A stretch of 64,000 nucleotides of DNA from Clostridiales bacterium SIT11 (GCA_001299455.1 CYUK01000003.1:1178001-1242000); one strand, 5' to 3'. Shown: positions 54,625 through 62,863, counted from the first letter of the stretch. A program made the numbers and translations. The notes: generated by a model not told the origin, from the letters alone.

Positions 54625-54885
54625 TATAAAATAAATTTAAAAAATCAACTAAAGATATATTTAACAGATGAAGAAAAAGAAATTTATATTGTAGACTTAG
54701 AGCCATTTAGAAATCTACAATGGCTACTTTCAAATGCAACAAATAATATAAACCAGATTGTAAAAGCTACTAATACAATGGGTGTTATTTACAAGAAAGA
54801 TATTGATTATATGAGAGAAAAAATAGAAAAATTGTCAAAAGAAATATGGCAGATACATTCCTTGTTGTTAGGAAAAACTAAATAG
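54625..54885 (+). pseudogene. MobC-like mobilisation protein remnant
   Basis: An 86-codon open stretch with no start codon until its middle and a stop at 54883-54885. The reading contains IYLTDEEKEIY and then FRNLQWLLSNATNNINQIVKATN-like sequence with the Asn-Ile-Asn-Gln-Ile and Ala-Thr-Asn pattern of MobC/relaxosome accessory proteins. The N-terminal ribbon-helix-helix region and start are missing. It points to a mobilizable origin of the island. Confidence 0.55.
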
Positions 54886-54931
54886 AATTTTGCCGAAATA
54901 AATCTTAGATCTGTAAGAAGTTTTAAAAATA

Positions 54932-54940
54932 TGATATAAT
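54932..54940 (+). promoter_or_regulatory. extended -10 before the Cro/C1-like gene
   Basis: TGATATAAT about 48 bases upstream of the small repressor gene, with an AAGGGAGAG ribosome site between. Confidence 0.5.
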
Positions 54941-54988
54941 ATAATTAATTGAAATGCCGATTTTTAAAATTATAAGGGAGAGAAATTT

Positions 54989-55204
54989 ATGCAAAACTTT
55001 GGGAAAATTATTTTTAAAATAGACCAGGTTTTAGAAGAAAAAAATATAAGCAAAAACAAATTAGAAAAAGAAGCAAATCTTCAAAGGACGCAACTTAATT
55101 CTTATTGTAATAATAAGGTTAAAAGAATTGATTTGGAAACTATTGCAAAGATATGTTGTGTTCTTGAGTGTAAAATTGAAGATATTATGGATTATGTGAG
55201 GTAA
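54989..55204 (+). CDS. small Cro/C1-type helix-turn-helix protein
   Basis: 71 residues made almost entirely of an HTH: VLEEKNISKNKLEKEANLQ as the first helices, then the recognition helix, and CVLECKIEDIMDY at the end, typical of YozG/HTH_26 proteins. AAGGGAGAGAAATTT precedes the ATG. Such proteins regulate mobile-element genes. Composition is AT-rich like the rest of the island. Confidence 0.82.
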   Translation: MQNFGKIIFKIDQVLEEKNISKNKLEKEANLQRTQLNSYCNNKVKRIDLETIAKICCVLECKIEDIMDYVR

Positions 55205-55230
55205 TTAAATGAATAGATACGAAATAATAA

Positions 55231-55416
55231 AAAATAGGTAACATTTATCAGATTCGTAACACTGAATCAGGAGAGTATAGTTATGTTCAAGCACCTAAAA
55301 CAGTTGGAAGAAATATAAAAGATTACTAAAAAGGAGACACAGATACAAACCATCAATACTTAGACATAAGATTTAAATATGATAGATTAGTTATATTAGT
55401 AGAAACAAAAAAATAA
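55231..55416 (+). pseudogene. decayed restriction/modification-like fragment
   Basis: One frame reads NIYQIRNTESGEYSYVQAPK..., crosses an internal TAA near 55330, and continues with QYLDIRFKYDRLVILVETKK before a stop at 55414. The YLDIRFKY...LVETK pattern resembles N-terminal regions of DNA methylase/restriction polypeptides. No start codon or intact frame exists. The assignment is tentative. Confidence 0.35.
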
Positions 55417-55505
55417 AAATAAGGATCGAATGATTTTTACAGTAAATTTGTAAAATGATTTAGGAAGAAGAAAATATTACAATAAAAAATAAGGGAGGGA
55501 TAAAT

Positions 55506-56051
55506 ATGAAATACATACCAGTAAGTTTTGAAATGAAAGATGGTAGGATTTGCGAAATTAGAGAAATTCAAGTAAAAGAGGCTGCAGAAACTATTGAATA
55601 TTTGAAAACCGTTATGGGGGAATCTAACTTTTTATACTCTTATCCAGAAGAAATAACTTTGACTGTTGAACAGGAAGAGAAGATGATAAAAAGTTTTAAT
55701 GAATCTGAAGATATTCTTATGATTATAGCAGAGATTGATGGAAGATTGATTGCAAGTGCTCAGATTTCAAGATCAAAAAAAATGAAAATGCGTCATCGAG
55801 GAAATGTCGCTGTTACAGTTCTTAAAGAATTTTGGAACTTAGGAATAGGAAAGAAGATGCTCCTTTGTCTTGAAGACTATGCTAAGGAATGGGGTCTTAC
55901 CCAAATTGAACTGGACTATTTCTCAGGTAATAAAAGAGGTCAGATTCTTTATGAGAAACTAGGATTCGTCAAAGTGGGGGGAATTCCGGAAGCATTTATT
56001 TTGAAGGATGGAACACGATACAATAATATAACAATGGTAAAAAGCATCTAA
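55506..56051 (+). CDS. GNAT family N-acetyltransferase
   Basis: 181 residues with the GNAT core: [24 protein letters not shown] (acetyl-CoA-binding R/Q-x-x-G-x-G/A type motif) followed by [31 protein letters not shown] precedes the ATG. It resembles acetyltransferases of the YhhY/PhnO-like group that modify small molecules or proteins; the substrate is unknown. Base composition is intermediate, somewhat less AT-rich than its neighbours. Confidence 0.82.
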   Translation: MKYIPVSFEMKDGRICEIREIQVKEAAETIEYLKTVMGESNFLYSYPEEITLTVEQEEKMIKSFNESEDILMIIAEIDGRLIASAQISRSKKMKMRHRGNVAVTVLKEFWNLGIGKKMLLCLEDYAKEWGLTQIELDYFSGNKRGQILYEKLGFVKVGGIPEAFILKDGTRYNNITMVKSI

Positions 56052-56325
56052 ATAAATTTCTAAAGTATAAATTTTCAGTTAATGCTATTAACAATCTGCT
56101 TGAATAGATCGACAAGATAGTGTCTGCAATCATTAATAATACTATAGAATGTTTTTGAGGGTTTCGTGTCATAATATAGATGGAGACAAATAGTTATGTA
56201 AATATAAAGTATTAAAGCTTCTAGCAAAGTTTATAACTCGAAAAATCAATAGTTGGTGTGCTGCTTAGAGTGATGATTATATAATGACTATTGTAAAGAG
56301 TACACTAGTAGAAGGAGGGATTATA
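56052..56325. other. intergenic region in island
   Basis: About 270 AT-rich bases. One frame shows a broken peptide (AINNLLE, stop, then IDKIVSAIINNTIECF, stop), possibly a decayed coding fragment that I cannot identify. A ribosome site GAAGGAGGG at 56311-56319 serves the next gene. Confidence 0.4.
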
Positions 56326-57171
56326 TTGTCAAAAATAAAAAAAGAGCAAATTTCTGCCAAAGGATTTTCAATTCAAGTTTATACTGAAGATTTTAAAAAT
56401 GATTATATAAGCTTAACGGATATAGCAAAATATAAAAATACAGATGATCCAAGATTTGTTATTCAAAACTGGATGAGAAATAGGAATACTCTTGAATTTA
56501 TAGGATTATGGGAAGCACTTAATAATCCAAATTTTAACCGTGTGCAATTCGACACGTTTAGAAATGAAGCAGGTTTAAATAGATTTACTATGACACCAAG
56601 TAAATGGATAGAATCTACTGGAGCTATTGGAATAGTCTCAAAATCTGGTAGATATGGTGGAACTTATGCTCATTATGATATAGCGATGGAGTTTGCGTCT
56701 TGGCTTTCTCCAGAATTTAAGTTATATATTATTCAAGATTATAAAAGACTAAAAGAAGATGAAGACTCAAAATTATCATTAACTTGGAATCTTCATAGAG
56801 AAATATCAAAGATTAATTATAAAATCCACACAGATGCAATTAAAGAATACTTGCTTAAAGATTTAACCAATGACCAATTATCTTTTAAATATGCAAGCGA
56901 GGCGGACATGCTGAATGTAGCACTATTTAATAAAAGAGCAAAAGAGTGGCGAAAGGAAAATCCTAATTTGAAAGGAAATATGAGAGACTATGCAAGTTTA
57001 AATGAGTTATTGGTGCTTGCAAATATGGAAAGCTACAATGCCGTTCTTATTAGCAAAGGAATGGAACAAAAAGAAAGAATGATAGAGCTTAGAAATCTTG
57101 CTAGAAGACAATTGGTGTCAATTGAAAAGCTTAATAATAGTGGTATCAGGAGATTAGAAAGAAACAAGTAG
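56326..57171 (+). CDS. KilA-N domain protein
   Basis: 281 residues from TTG 56326, six bases after GAAGGAGGG, giving MSKIKKEQISAKG, the usual start of the family; ATG 56284 would add 14 residues without a ribosome site. The KilA-N domain (about 18-135) is clear: NDYISLTDIAKYKN, FVIQNWMRNRNTLEFIGLWE and HYDIAMEFASWLSPEFKLYII. The C-terminal half has the KRAKEWRKENPNLKGNMRDYA region typical of phage/element copies. KilA-N is a DNA-binding module of phage and plasmid regulators. Confidence 0.88.
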   Translation: MSKIKKEQISAKGFSIQVYTEDFKNDYISLTDIAKYKNTDDPRFVIQNWMRNRNTLEFIGLWEALNNPNFNRVQFDTFRNEAGLNRFTMTPSKWIESTGAIGIVSKSGRYGGTYAHYDIAMEFASWLSPEFKLYIIQDYKRLKEDEDSKLSLTWNLHREISKINYKIHTDAIKEYLLKDLTNDQLSFKYASEADMLNVALFNKRAKEWRKENPNLKGNMRDYASLNELLVLANMESYNAVLISKGMEQKERMIELRNLARRQLVSIEKLNNSGIRRLERNK

Positions 57172-57426
57172 TTTTAACCGAATGTAGAAAAATATAGTAA
57201 AACGGTGGTTTACCTTATTGGATGTGTAATTCTTAAAATGAGAGCAAAACCACCAGGAAATGAGGATTTCTATATAATGAAAATTCTACAAATAATACCT
57301 CGGATTTTCTTGTGGATCTAGCGGTATAATTATTAAAACGGAAGATAGTGGCGATGAATACTTGGTTTCAAGCCTTCTACTAAGGAAATAAAAATATAGA
57401 GTTTAAAAATATAAGGAGGAAAGTAT
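57172..57426. other. intergenic region with inverted repeat
   Basis: GGTGGTTT (57204-57211) and AAACCACC (57247-57254) are perfect 8-base arms 35 bases apart. Near 57298-57390 one frame reads a short start-less peptide (GSSGIIIKTEDSGDEYLV), a possible decayed gene end that I do not recognise. ATAAGGAGGAAAG at 57411-57423 serves the AIPR gene. Confidence 0.4.
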
Positions 57427-59277
57427 ATGATAAAATATATTACTTTACTTAAAGTTCTAGAAGCGTTAAGAAAAGAAGCTCCAGAAGATTATAAAATTTA
57501 TCATCCAAATGAGGATGATTTAGATAAAGTAAATCGTGCAAATTCTAGAGCTTATATTCATTTGCTTTTAAAAGCTAAATTTAATTTGTTGGATTTTGAG
57601 AAACGAGAAAAATTTGTTACAGATGATTCTCAAGATGGAGGAATTGACGCCTACTATATTGATCATGAAAATAAAAAAATATATTTTATTCAATCAAAGT
57701 TTAGAACGAATAATGATAACTTCATGAATAAATCTATCGAATTAGAAGAAATAAATAAAATGGATATAGATAGGATAAGTAGAGGTGAAAGAATAGATAA
57801 AAATGGAATAAAATACAACGACAAAATCCAAAGATTAATACAAAATCTTTCAGAAATTGAGCAAATAAGTAGGTACGATTTTAATGTTATTATACTTGCA
57901 AACGTAAGTAGTGTACTTGCGGATGCAATGGGTAAGTTATTAAATTTTCCATTTGAAGTTTATAACTATGAAAGAGCATATGAAGAATTGGTTTTTCCTA
58001 TAGTTAGGGGAACTGTTCATCAAGCAACAAATATTTCTGTTAATTTAAATTTAGGTTCGAAAAATAATTATACAATGGATTATTGGGTTGAAGACGAAGA
58101 ATTTACTACATCTGTACAATTGTTTTTTGTTCCGATATTAGAAATTGCAAAATTAATGAGTTCATTTAAGAACTCTATATTGAAGTTTAATCCAAGAAGC
58201 TATTTAGGAGCGTCAGACAATGAAGTAAACTCTTCAATAAAAGATTCTGTAATCAATCGTTCAGGTAATGTATTTGCATTGTTTAACAATGGAATTACAT
58301 TGCTATCTGATAAAACATCATATACCTCAAGGACTGGTAGAGAAGGTATAGGTGAATTATCATTGTTAAATCCGCAAATAATTAATGGAGGACAAACAGC
58401 TTACACTTTATCAACTATTTTAGAAGATGATGACATAGATAATAAAGTATTTGATAATAAAGAAGTACTACTAAAGGTAATTATTTTGGATCAAGGGATG
58501 AAAGATGAAGTAAGCAAACAAAGATTAATTGATGAGCTTTCATTAACAACAAATAATCAAAGTAAAGTAACAGTTGCAGATAGAAAATCAAATTCAAATG
58601 TACAAATTGATTTTCAAAAGTATATATACAATAACTACGGATACTTTTATCATAGAAAAACAGGTGAATTCACTGAAGGTATCGAAAAAGGCTATATTTC
58701 TAAAGATCAAATTATTAGTAGAAATACAATTATTAGAATTATCTATGCTATGAATGGTAGAGTAAATGCTGCCAGGCGAAATGGTGAAGATACTTTATAT
58801 AATATGAATGATTATGAGAAATTTTTTAATATAGATATAGGGCCTGAAGGATATGATCGTATATATTTCTTATACATTGCATTTAAATATTTAGAAAAAA
58901 AAGAAAATAGTAGATCTGATTATGGTGAAGGATTAAGATATGGGAAATATGCAATAATAAATGTCATTTCTAAATTTTTAACAGATGAATATTTTGATAG
59001 GACTGAAGATTCATTAAAGTTGATCGCAGATGAAATCTTAGATCAATGGAAAGAATTTGAACGTATGCAATCAAATAAAAAATCTAATATTGATTATTTC
59101 TATGAAAAAGAAGAAATTCTCAAGCAGGAGAATAAAAATGGTAAAGAAAAAATGGAAAATCTAGTTATTACTACACGAGTTGAAGATTTTGATAATTATT
59201 ATAAAGGCTCAACAATTAATAATGATTTAAATGATTACGAATTTAAAATAACTAAGATCGAAGAAACACAATCATGA
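57427..59277 (+). CDS. AIPR family protein (abortive phage infection-like)
   Basis: 616 residues. The central part carries the hallmark of the AIPR family (PF10592): VFALFNNGITLL (NNGI at 287-290) and QIINGGQTAYTL (NGGQT at 320-324). Upstream, GGIDAYYID ... YFIQSKF (Asp74 and Gln89-x-Lys91, spaced as D-x14-QxK) looks like a restriction-endonuclease-type active site of the PD-(D/E)xK class. AIPR proteins are enriched in phage-defence neighbourhoods; the mechanism is not established. AAGGAGGAAAGTAT precedes the ATG. It is the last intact gene of the island. Confidence 0.85.
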   Translation: MIKYITLLKVLEALRKEAPEDYKIYHPNEDDLDKVNRANSRAYIHLLLKAKFNLLDFEKREKFVTDDSQDGGIDAYYIDHENKKIYFIQSKFRTNNDNFMNKSIELEEINKMDIDRISRGERIDKNGIKYNDKIQRLIQNLSEIEQISRYDFNVIILANVSSVLADAMGKLLNFPFEVYNYERAYEELVFPIVRGTVHQATNISVNLNLGSKNNYTMDYWVEDEEFTTSVQLFFVPILEIAKLMSSFKNSILKFNPRSYLGASDNEVNSSIKDSVINRSGNVFALFNNGITLLSDKTSYTSRTGREGIGELSLLNPQIINGGQTAYTLSTILEDDDIDNKVFDNKEVLLKVIILDQGMKDEVSKQRLIDELSLTTNNQSKVTVADRKSNSNVQIDFQKYIYNNYGYFYHRKTGEFTEGIEKGYISKDQIISRNTIIRIIYAMNGRVNAARRNGEDTLYNMNDYEKFFNIDIGPEGYDRIYFLYIAFKYLEKKENSRSDYGEGLRYGKYAIINVISKFLTDEYFDRTEDSLKLIADEILDQWKEFERMQSNKKSNIDYFYEKEEILKQENKNGKEKMENLVITTRVEDFDNYYKGSTINNDLNDYEFKITKIEETQS

Positions 59278-59414
59278 CTTATCTTCCGGTACTGGGACTG
59301 GGATGGGACTAAAAATCTGAAAACGTCTTATAATTAGATGGATTTAGTGATACTCTAGAAAATAAAATCTAGTATTTTGAATGATTTGGGATATATCGAA
59401 CGTTTGGAAAAGAA
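59278..59414. other. right-end sequence of the island
   Basis: 137 AT-rich bases between the AIPR stop and the right repeat. No gene is evident. CTAGA...TCTAG (59352-59369 area) forms a small dyad; no integrase fragment is recognised. Confidence 0.4.
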
Positions 59415-59554
59415 GAATGGGAATAATCGCAAAATTTTCTAAATTGGCTTGATTGCAAGCTATAAGGAGAGTATAAAATAATTACTGGTACTCAAATGGT
59501 ACTGGAAGTAAAAAAGAATAAATTGAATAGTTTTTTCAAATGGTTTACTTTTGG
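59415..59554 (+). repeat. right copy of 140-bp direct repeat (attR-like)
   Basis: GAATGGGAATAATCGCAAAA and the following nine bases match the guaA 3' end exactly, recreating the terminal Glu-Trp-Glu-stop codons. Similarity to the left copy continues for another 110 bases, including a 40-base identical block. Confidence 0.85.
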
Positions 59555-59568
59555 TAAAGAGCCTACAA

Positions 59569-59599
59569 AAATCGGCATAGGGATTTCCTATGCCGATTT
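59569..59599. terminator. strong hairpin beyond the right repeat
   Basis: AAATCGGCATAGG (59569-59581) pairs perfectly with CCTATGCCGATTT (59587-59599). It has A-rich and T-rich shoulders and is probably the original guaA terminator, also usable by the converging VTT gene. Confidence 0.75.
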
Positions 59600-59628
59600 C
59601 ACGTTCAGAATAAAATTTTCATGAAGGC

Positions 59629-60393
59629 CTATGAAGACTTAGTGTCCTTGTCTCCTTCTTCGCCTATATTCACCTTGCCTTTATTTAAATGATAGGTTAG
59701 GCTCAGGGCCACAAGGGAAATAATTATTTTAATGACGACCATGAGGATAAACTGCCAGGATAGGGGGTCTAGGATCAGGTCTCCTAGGAGGGTGTTGGTA
59801 ATGACTCCAATGGAGGCTCCTAAAAGGGCCGACAAGAGGTAGGTTAGGTAGGGGGTTTTACAGGCGCCAAAGTAAAAGCTTAAGATATCACAGGGGAACC
59901 AACCAATGAGGCGGACAATAAAACTTGCGAAAAATTCATTTTTCTTTTGGAGGTCGATGATTTTTTCAATTTTTGGATACTTCTGCCTGACATATGCAAT
60001 AGCTTCCGTCCCGGCCCAGCGGCCTAAGAGATAGGGAAGACTTAAGGTCACAGCTAGGCCCAAGTAGCTAATGAGGACTGCTTCAAGAGGGGGAAATAAA
60101 AGACCACTGGCCAAGTAAAGGGAGCCTAGGGGAATGACCACGGTCAAGCTTTTAATGGCAAAAAGAAAGACCAGGGTCAAGATGGATTTTAAGGGATTTC
60201 CACCAGCTTGATTCGTAATGGATTGAATACTGAGGCCTTCTTCCCGGCTAAGGAAAATAACCGTTAAGGCCAGAACAAAGGAGATAATGGCCACGATTTG
60301 GACCTTTTTAAAGCTTTTTGACAGGTCTTTTTTCAGCTCTTGGCTTTCCCTTTCTTCAGGGGACTTGGCCTTCTTCATTCTTTTTTCTTTCAT
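59629..60393 (-). CDS. TVP38/TMEM64 (VTT-domain) membrane protein
   Basis: 254 residues. A charged N-terminal tail (about 1-30), then five or six membrane segments with the VTT/SNARE-associated signature (GSLYLASGLLFPPLEA, GRWAGTEAIAYVRQKYP and VRLIGWFPCDILSFYFGA). VTT/DedA-type proteins move or scramble lipids or affect membrane charge; a specific role is not known. AAAGGAGGACTT precedes the ATG on the minus strand. It is 122 bases after the radical SAM gene, with a hairpin between. Confidence 0.85.
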   Translation of the reverse strand: MKEKRMKKAKSPEERESQELKKDLSKSFKKVQIVAIISFVLALTVIFLSREEGLSIQSITNQAGGNPLKSILTLVFLFAIKSLTVVIPLGSLYLASGLLFPPLEAVLISYLGLAVTLSLPYLLGRWAGTEAIAYVRQKYPKIEKIIDLQKKNEFFASFIVRLIGWFPCDILSFYFGACKTPYLTYLLSALLGASIGVITNTLLGDLILDPLSWQFILMVVIKIIISLVALSLTYHLNKGKVNIGEEGDKDTKSS

Positions 60394-60439
60394 AAGTCCT
60401 CCTTTGCCTAGAGGAAAATAAACCAGTTTAGGGTCCAGC

Positions 60440-60471
60440 CTCCTAACTAGGGCGAATTGGCCTAGTTAAGG
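60440..60471 (-). terminator. intergenic hairpin between the radical SAM and VTT genes
   Basis: TCCTAACTAGG and CCTAGTTAAGGA pair with one bulge around GCGAATTG. No T run follows on the minus strand, so it may be an mRNA-processing or partial-termination structure. Confidence 0.4.
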
Positions 60472-60515
60472 AAATCTTTTGGAGAGAGGGAACCAGCTCT
60501 TATCGGGGCCCTGGC

Positions 60516-61898
60516 TTATTTATTTGTGGTGACTTCTTTTTCTTCAGACCAAATTTTATCGGCATAGGGTTTCCAGGTTTTCGCATAATCTGTACATTTT
60601 GCGCACAAGTGGCTGGCACTTTCAGGGGACTGAAGGTCTGTCGACTTGGCGCCGGTTTCCTTGACCATTTCTTGCAAACGTCCGGGATTTTCTAGCATAG
60701 GACAAGGCCTTAAATGATTTTCGTTAAAGGGTTGATTTTTATGGTAGGCCATAAACAAGGGGCTCTGTAAAATTTCCAGTAGGGAGTGGGTGCGGATGTT
60801 GGTGTCGGAATAATGAATAAAGACACAGGGTTCCGCATCTCCATTTGCATTGATATGGAAGTAGTTTCGCCCTCCTGCAATACAACCATCCATATATTCT
60901 CCATCATTTTGAAAGTCCATGGTAAATAGACCTTCACCTGTCCGAAGGTTTCTAATTTCTCGTGTTCGATTCTTCATATAAATTCTTTGTTCCGGACTGG
61001 GGAGGAGGTCCACTGAAGCTTCGTTACCTACAGGCATATAGTGGAAGTATAAGGCATAGCGACAGCCCTTATCCACCATGAGATTGACAAATTCCTTGTC
61101 GACTACAGATGCACAGTTCTTGGAGGTATAGCAAATAGAGCTACCAAAAACAAGACCGTTTTTCTTTAATAAATCCATGGCGGCCATGACTTTTCCGTAA
61201 ACCCCTTGGCCCCGGCGTAAGTCATTGACTTCAGGAGACCCTTCTAAGCTAATGGCCAGCATCATATTTCCCACACGCTTCATTTCATCGCAGAAAGCTT
61301 GGTCCACCAAGGTGCCGTTGGTAAAGGCTAAGAATTGACAATCTTTATGTTCTTCACAGAGCTTAATCAGGTCATCTTTTCGGACCAGGGGCTCACCCCC
61401 GGTAAACATATAGAAAAAGATCCCAAGTTCCTTGCCTTGGCTTACAATATTTGACATTTCATCATAGGTTAAATTTAGTTTATTCCCATATTCTGCAGCC
61501 CAACATCCGGTACAGTGTAAATTACAAGCGCTGGTAGGGTCCATAAGAATGAGCCAGGGAATGTTGCAATCATGAATTTTCCGCATTTTATGCATTTTCT
61601 TGGTTCCTGAAAGCATAGCTTCAAAACCTAAATTTAAGACAGTGGTTTTTAATACATGGGGGTCCAGCTCATCCAGGGCCCGGTTTAAATACTGGTTTAA
61701 GGCGCCATTTTTATCGGCCACCATGTCCCGAACCTCATCAAAGTCGATTCCCATGTCGTCGTCATCCATGTATTTTTCCATTAAGTCAACGAGCTTGACC
61801 ATGTCTTCTTCCCGGTTTTCCTTGTTGACTTTCTTTAAAAGAAAATCCACTCCTAGACTCGCTGACTTTCTCGCAGAAAAGTGTGTTAAAGTTCCCAT
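60516..61898 (-). CDS. radical SAM protein with SPASM-like C-terminus
   Basis: 460 residues. An N-terminal helical region (about 1-115), then the radical SAM core with DPTSACNLHCTGCW (Cys125, Cys129, Cys132 bind the 4Fe-4S cluster), FYMFTGGEPL and the SLEGSPEVNDLRRG segment. Extra cysteines at GCIAGG, AEPCVF, RPCPM and LCAKC suggest additional Fe-S clusters as in SPASM/twitch domains. The substrate is unknown; the membrane-protein neighbours make a lipid or envelope substrate conceivable. AGAAAGGAC precedes the ATG, 12 bases after the HdeD-like gene. Confidence 0.83.
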   Translation of the reverse strand: MGTLTHFSARKSASLGVDFLLKKVNKENREEDMVKLVDLMEKYMDDDDMGIDFDEVRDMVADKNGALNQYLNRALDELDPHVLKTTVLNLGFEAMLSGTKKMHKMRKIHDCNIPWLILMDPTSACNLHCTGCWAAEYGNKLNLTYDEMSNIVSQGKELGIFFYMFTGGEPLVRKDDLIKLCEEHKDCQFLAFTNGTLVDQAFCDEMKRVGNMMLAISLEGSPEVNDLRRGQGVYGKVMAAMDLLKKNGLVFGSSICYTSKNCASVVDKEFVNLMVDKGCRYALYFHYMPVGNEASVDLLPSPEQRIYMKNRTREIRNLRTGEGLFTMDFQNDGEYMDGCIAGGRNYFHINANGDAEPCVFIHYSDTNIRTHSLLEILQSPLFMAYHKNQPFNENHLRPCPMLENPGRLQEMVKETGAKSTDLQSPESASHLCAKCTDYAKTWKPYADKIWSEEKEVTTNK

Positions 61899-61910
61899 TT
61901 TTTGTCCTTT

Positions 61911-62465
61911 CTAATTGTCTCGACTGTATCTTGAAATTGTCTTTGTGGTGGTTTGGACTACAAATAAGTTTAAAAAGCCATCAATCATTAAATTGAGTCC
62001 AAGTAAAATCATGAGAGCCTTTCGTCCTGCATAGGGTCTTAAAAAAACTAGGGTTCCCATAATAGCTGTCATTAAAGCAACCAGTAAAATCATCCACCAC
62101 GAATTCACCCCAAGTTTTTTGGCATCCAGGGCGGTTTGGATTCGTAATAGAGCATCAAAAACCATCACAAGGCCTATGGCAATCATTAGAACATCCATAA
62201 ATTGTCGGGTCCAAAAAACCATCATAAAACCAAAGAAACTGGATATAATTCCCATGGCAAGGTCAAATTGGAAGACCAGTCCCCATAGATCTCTTGAAAA
62301 ATAGGCAAATAACTTTACAATGCCAAATAAAAGGAAGAGAAATCCACAGAGTCTGCATAAAGTTTGGGCACCGATATCCGGTTTCAAAAGAAAAACAGCC
62401 CCTAAAAGAATTAAACAGATGGAAAAGAGGGTGTAGGCTCTTTTTATTTTCTTTAACTTTTCCAT
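61911..62465 (-). CDS. HdeD/DUF308 family membrane protein
   Basis: 184 residues with six membrane segments in the DUF308 pattern (VFLLKPDIGAQTLCRLCGFLFLLFG, then two further helical pairs), similar in layout to HdeD acid-resistance membrane proteins. A short basic tail follows. GGAGGTGAAGGT precedes the ATG on the minus strand. It opens an apparent operon with the radical SAM gene. Confidence 0.75.
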   Translation of the reverse strand: MEKLKKIKRAYTLFSICLILLGAVFLLKPDIGAQTLCRLCGFLFLLFGIVKLFAYFSRDLWGLVFQFDLAMGIISSFFGFMMVFWTRQFMDVLMIAIGLVMVFDALLRIQTALDAKKLGVNSWWMILLVALMTAIMGTLVFLRPYAGRKALMILLGLNLMIDGFLNLFVVQTTTKTISRYSRDN

Positions 62466-62813
62466 ACCTTCACCTCCCTCCGATTCCTTTTTTACTGGAT
62501 ATAAAGACTAGGAAGTTCATACAATTTTTCTCCTAGCCTATAAAGCATTTAAGTGGTAGGAGTAAAAACCTTGAACCTGGACATGGATTTTAGTTCTTTT
62601 ACTCCTTTACTTTAGTATATCCAAGTTCAGCAGTCAGGAGTATGGACAAAAGAGACAAAGTATTCGAATTTTGAACAAAAGGTCCTTCTTTGTCTAAATT
62701 TGACCTTAATTTTTAGAGGAATAGAGAGGATTTACCTTCTCTTCAAATATGAGTTGGTTAAAAAAGGGTGGAAAGAGACGCAAAAGAAAAGATGGAAAGG
62801 GTTCAATGGAAAT
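62466..62813. other. regulatory region upstream of the hdeD-radical SAM operon
   Basis: No gene. Two inverted repeats stand out: AGGAGTAAAA / TTTTACTCCT (62558-62567 and 62597-62606) and AGACAAAG / CTTTGTCT (62653-62660 and 62688-62695). On the minus strand a TATACT lies near 62615-62620, between them. Confidence 0.5.
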
Positions 62814-62854
62814 AAAAAAAGTGCCCAGGATTGAAAGTCAATCCTAGACACTCT
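62814..62854 (-). terminator. terminator after tRNA-Thr
   Basis: On the minus strand AGTGTCTAGGATTGA pairs with TCAATCCTGGGCACT and runs into seven T residues (62814-62820). Confidence 0.85.
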
Positions 62855-62863
62855 TAAATTGTT

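Larger units (their letters stand above)
54409..59554 (+). mobile_element. AT-rich genomic island inserted at the 3' end of guaA
   Basis: About 5 kb bracketed by a 140-bp imperfect direct repeat whose core is the guaA 3' end. Codon usage changes to AAA/ATA/AGA/TTA-rich compared with the flanking core genes. Cargo: a MobC-like remnant, a small Cro/C1 repressor, a decayed restriction/methylase-like fragment, a GNAT enzyme, a KilA-N protein and an AIPR-family protein. No integrase, relaxase or replication gene remains, so it is immobile alone. guaA 3' ends are well-known tyrosine recombinase targets. Confidence 0.75.

Noticed and set aside
54421-59628. Search for an integrase, relaxase or replication gene in the island
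   Set aside because: No long frame has tyrosine or serine recombinase, transposase or Rep features; only the MobC-like remnant relates to transfer.
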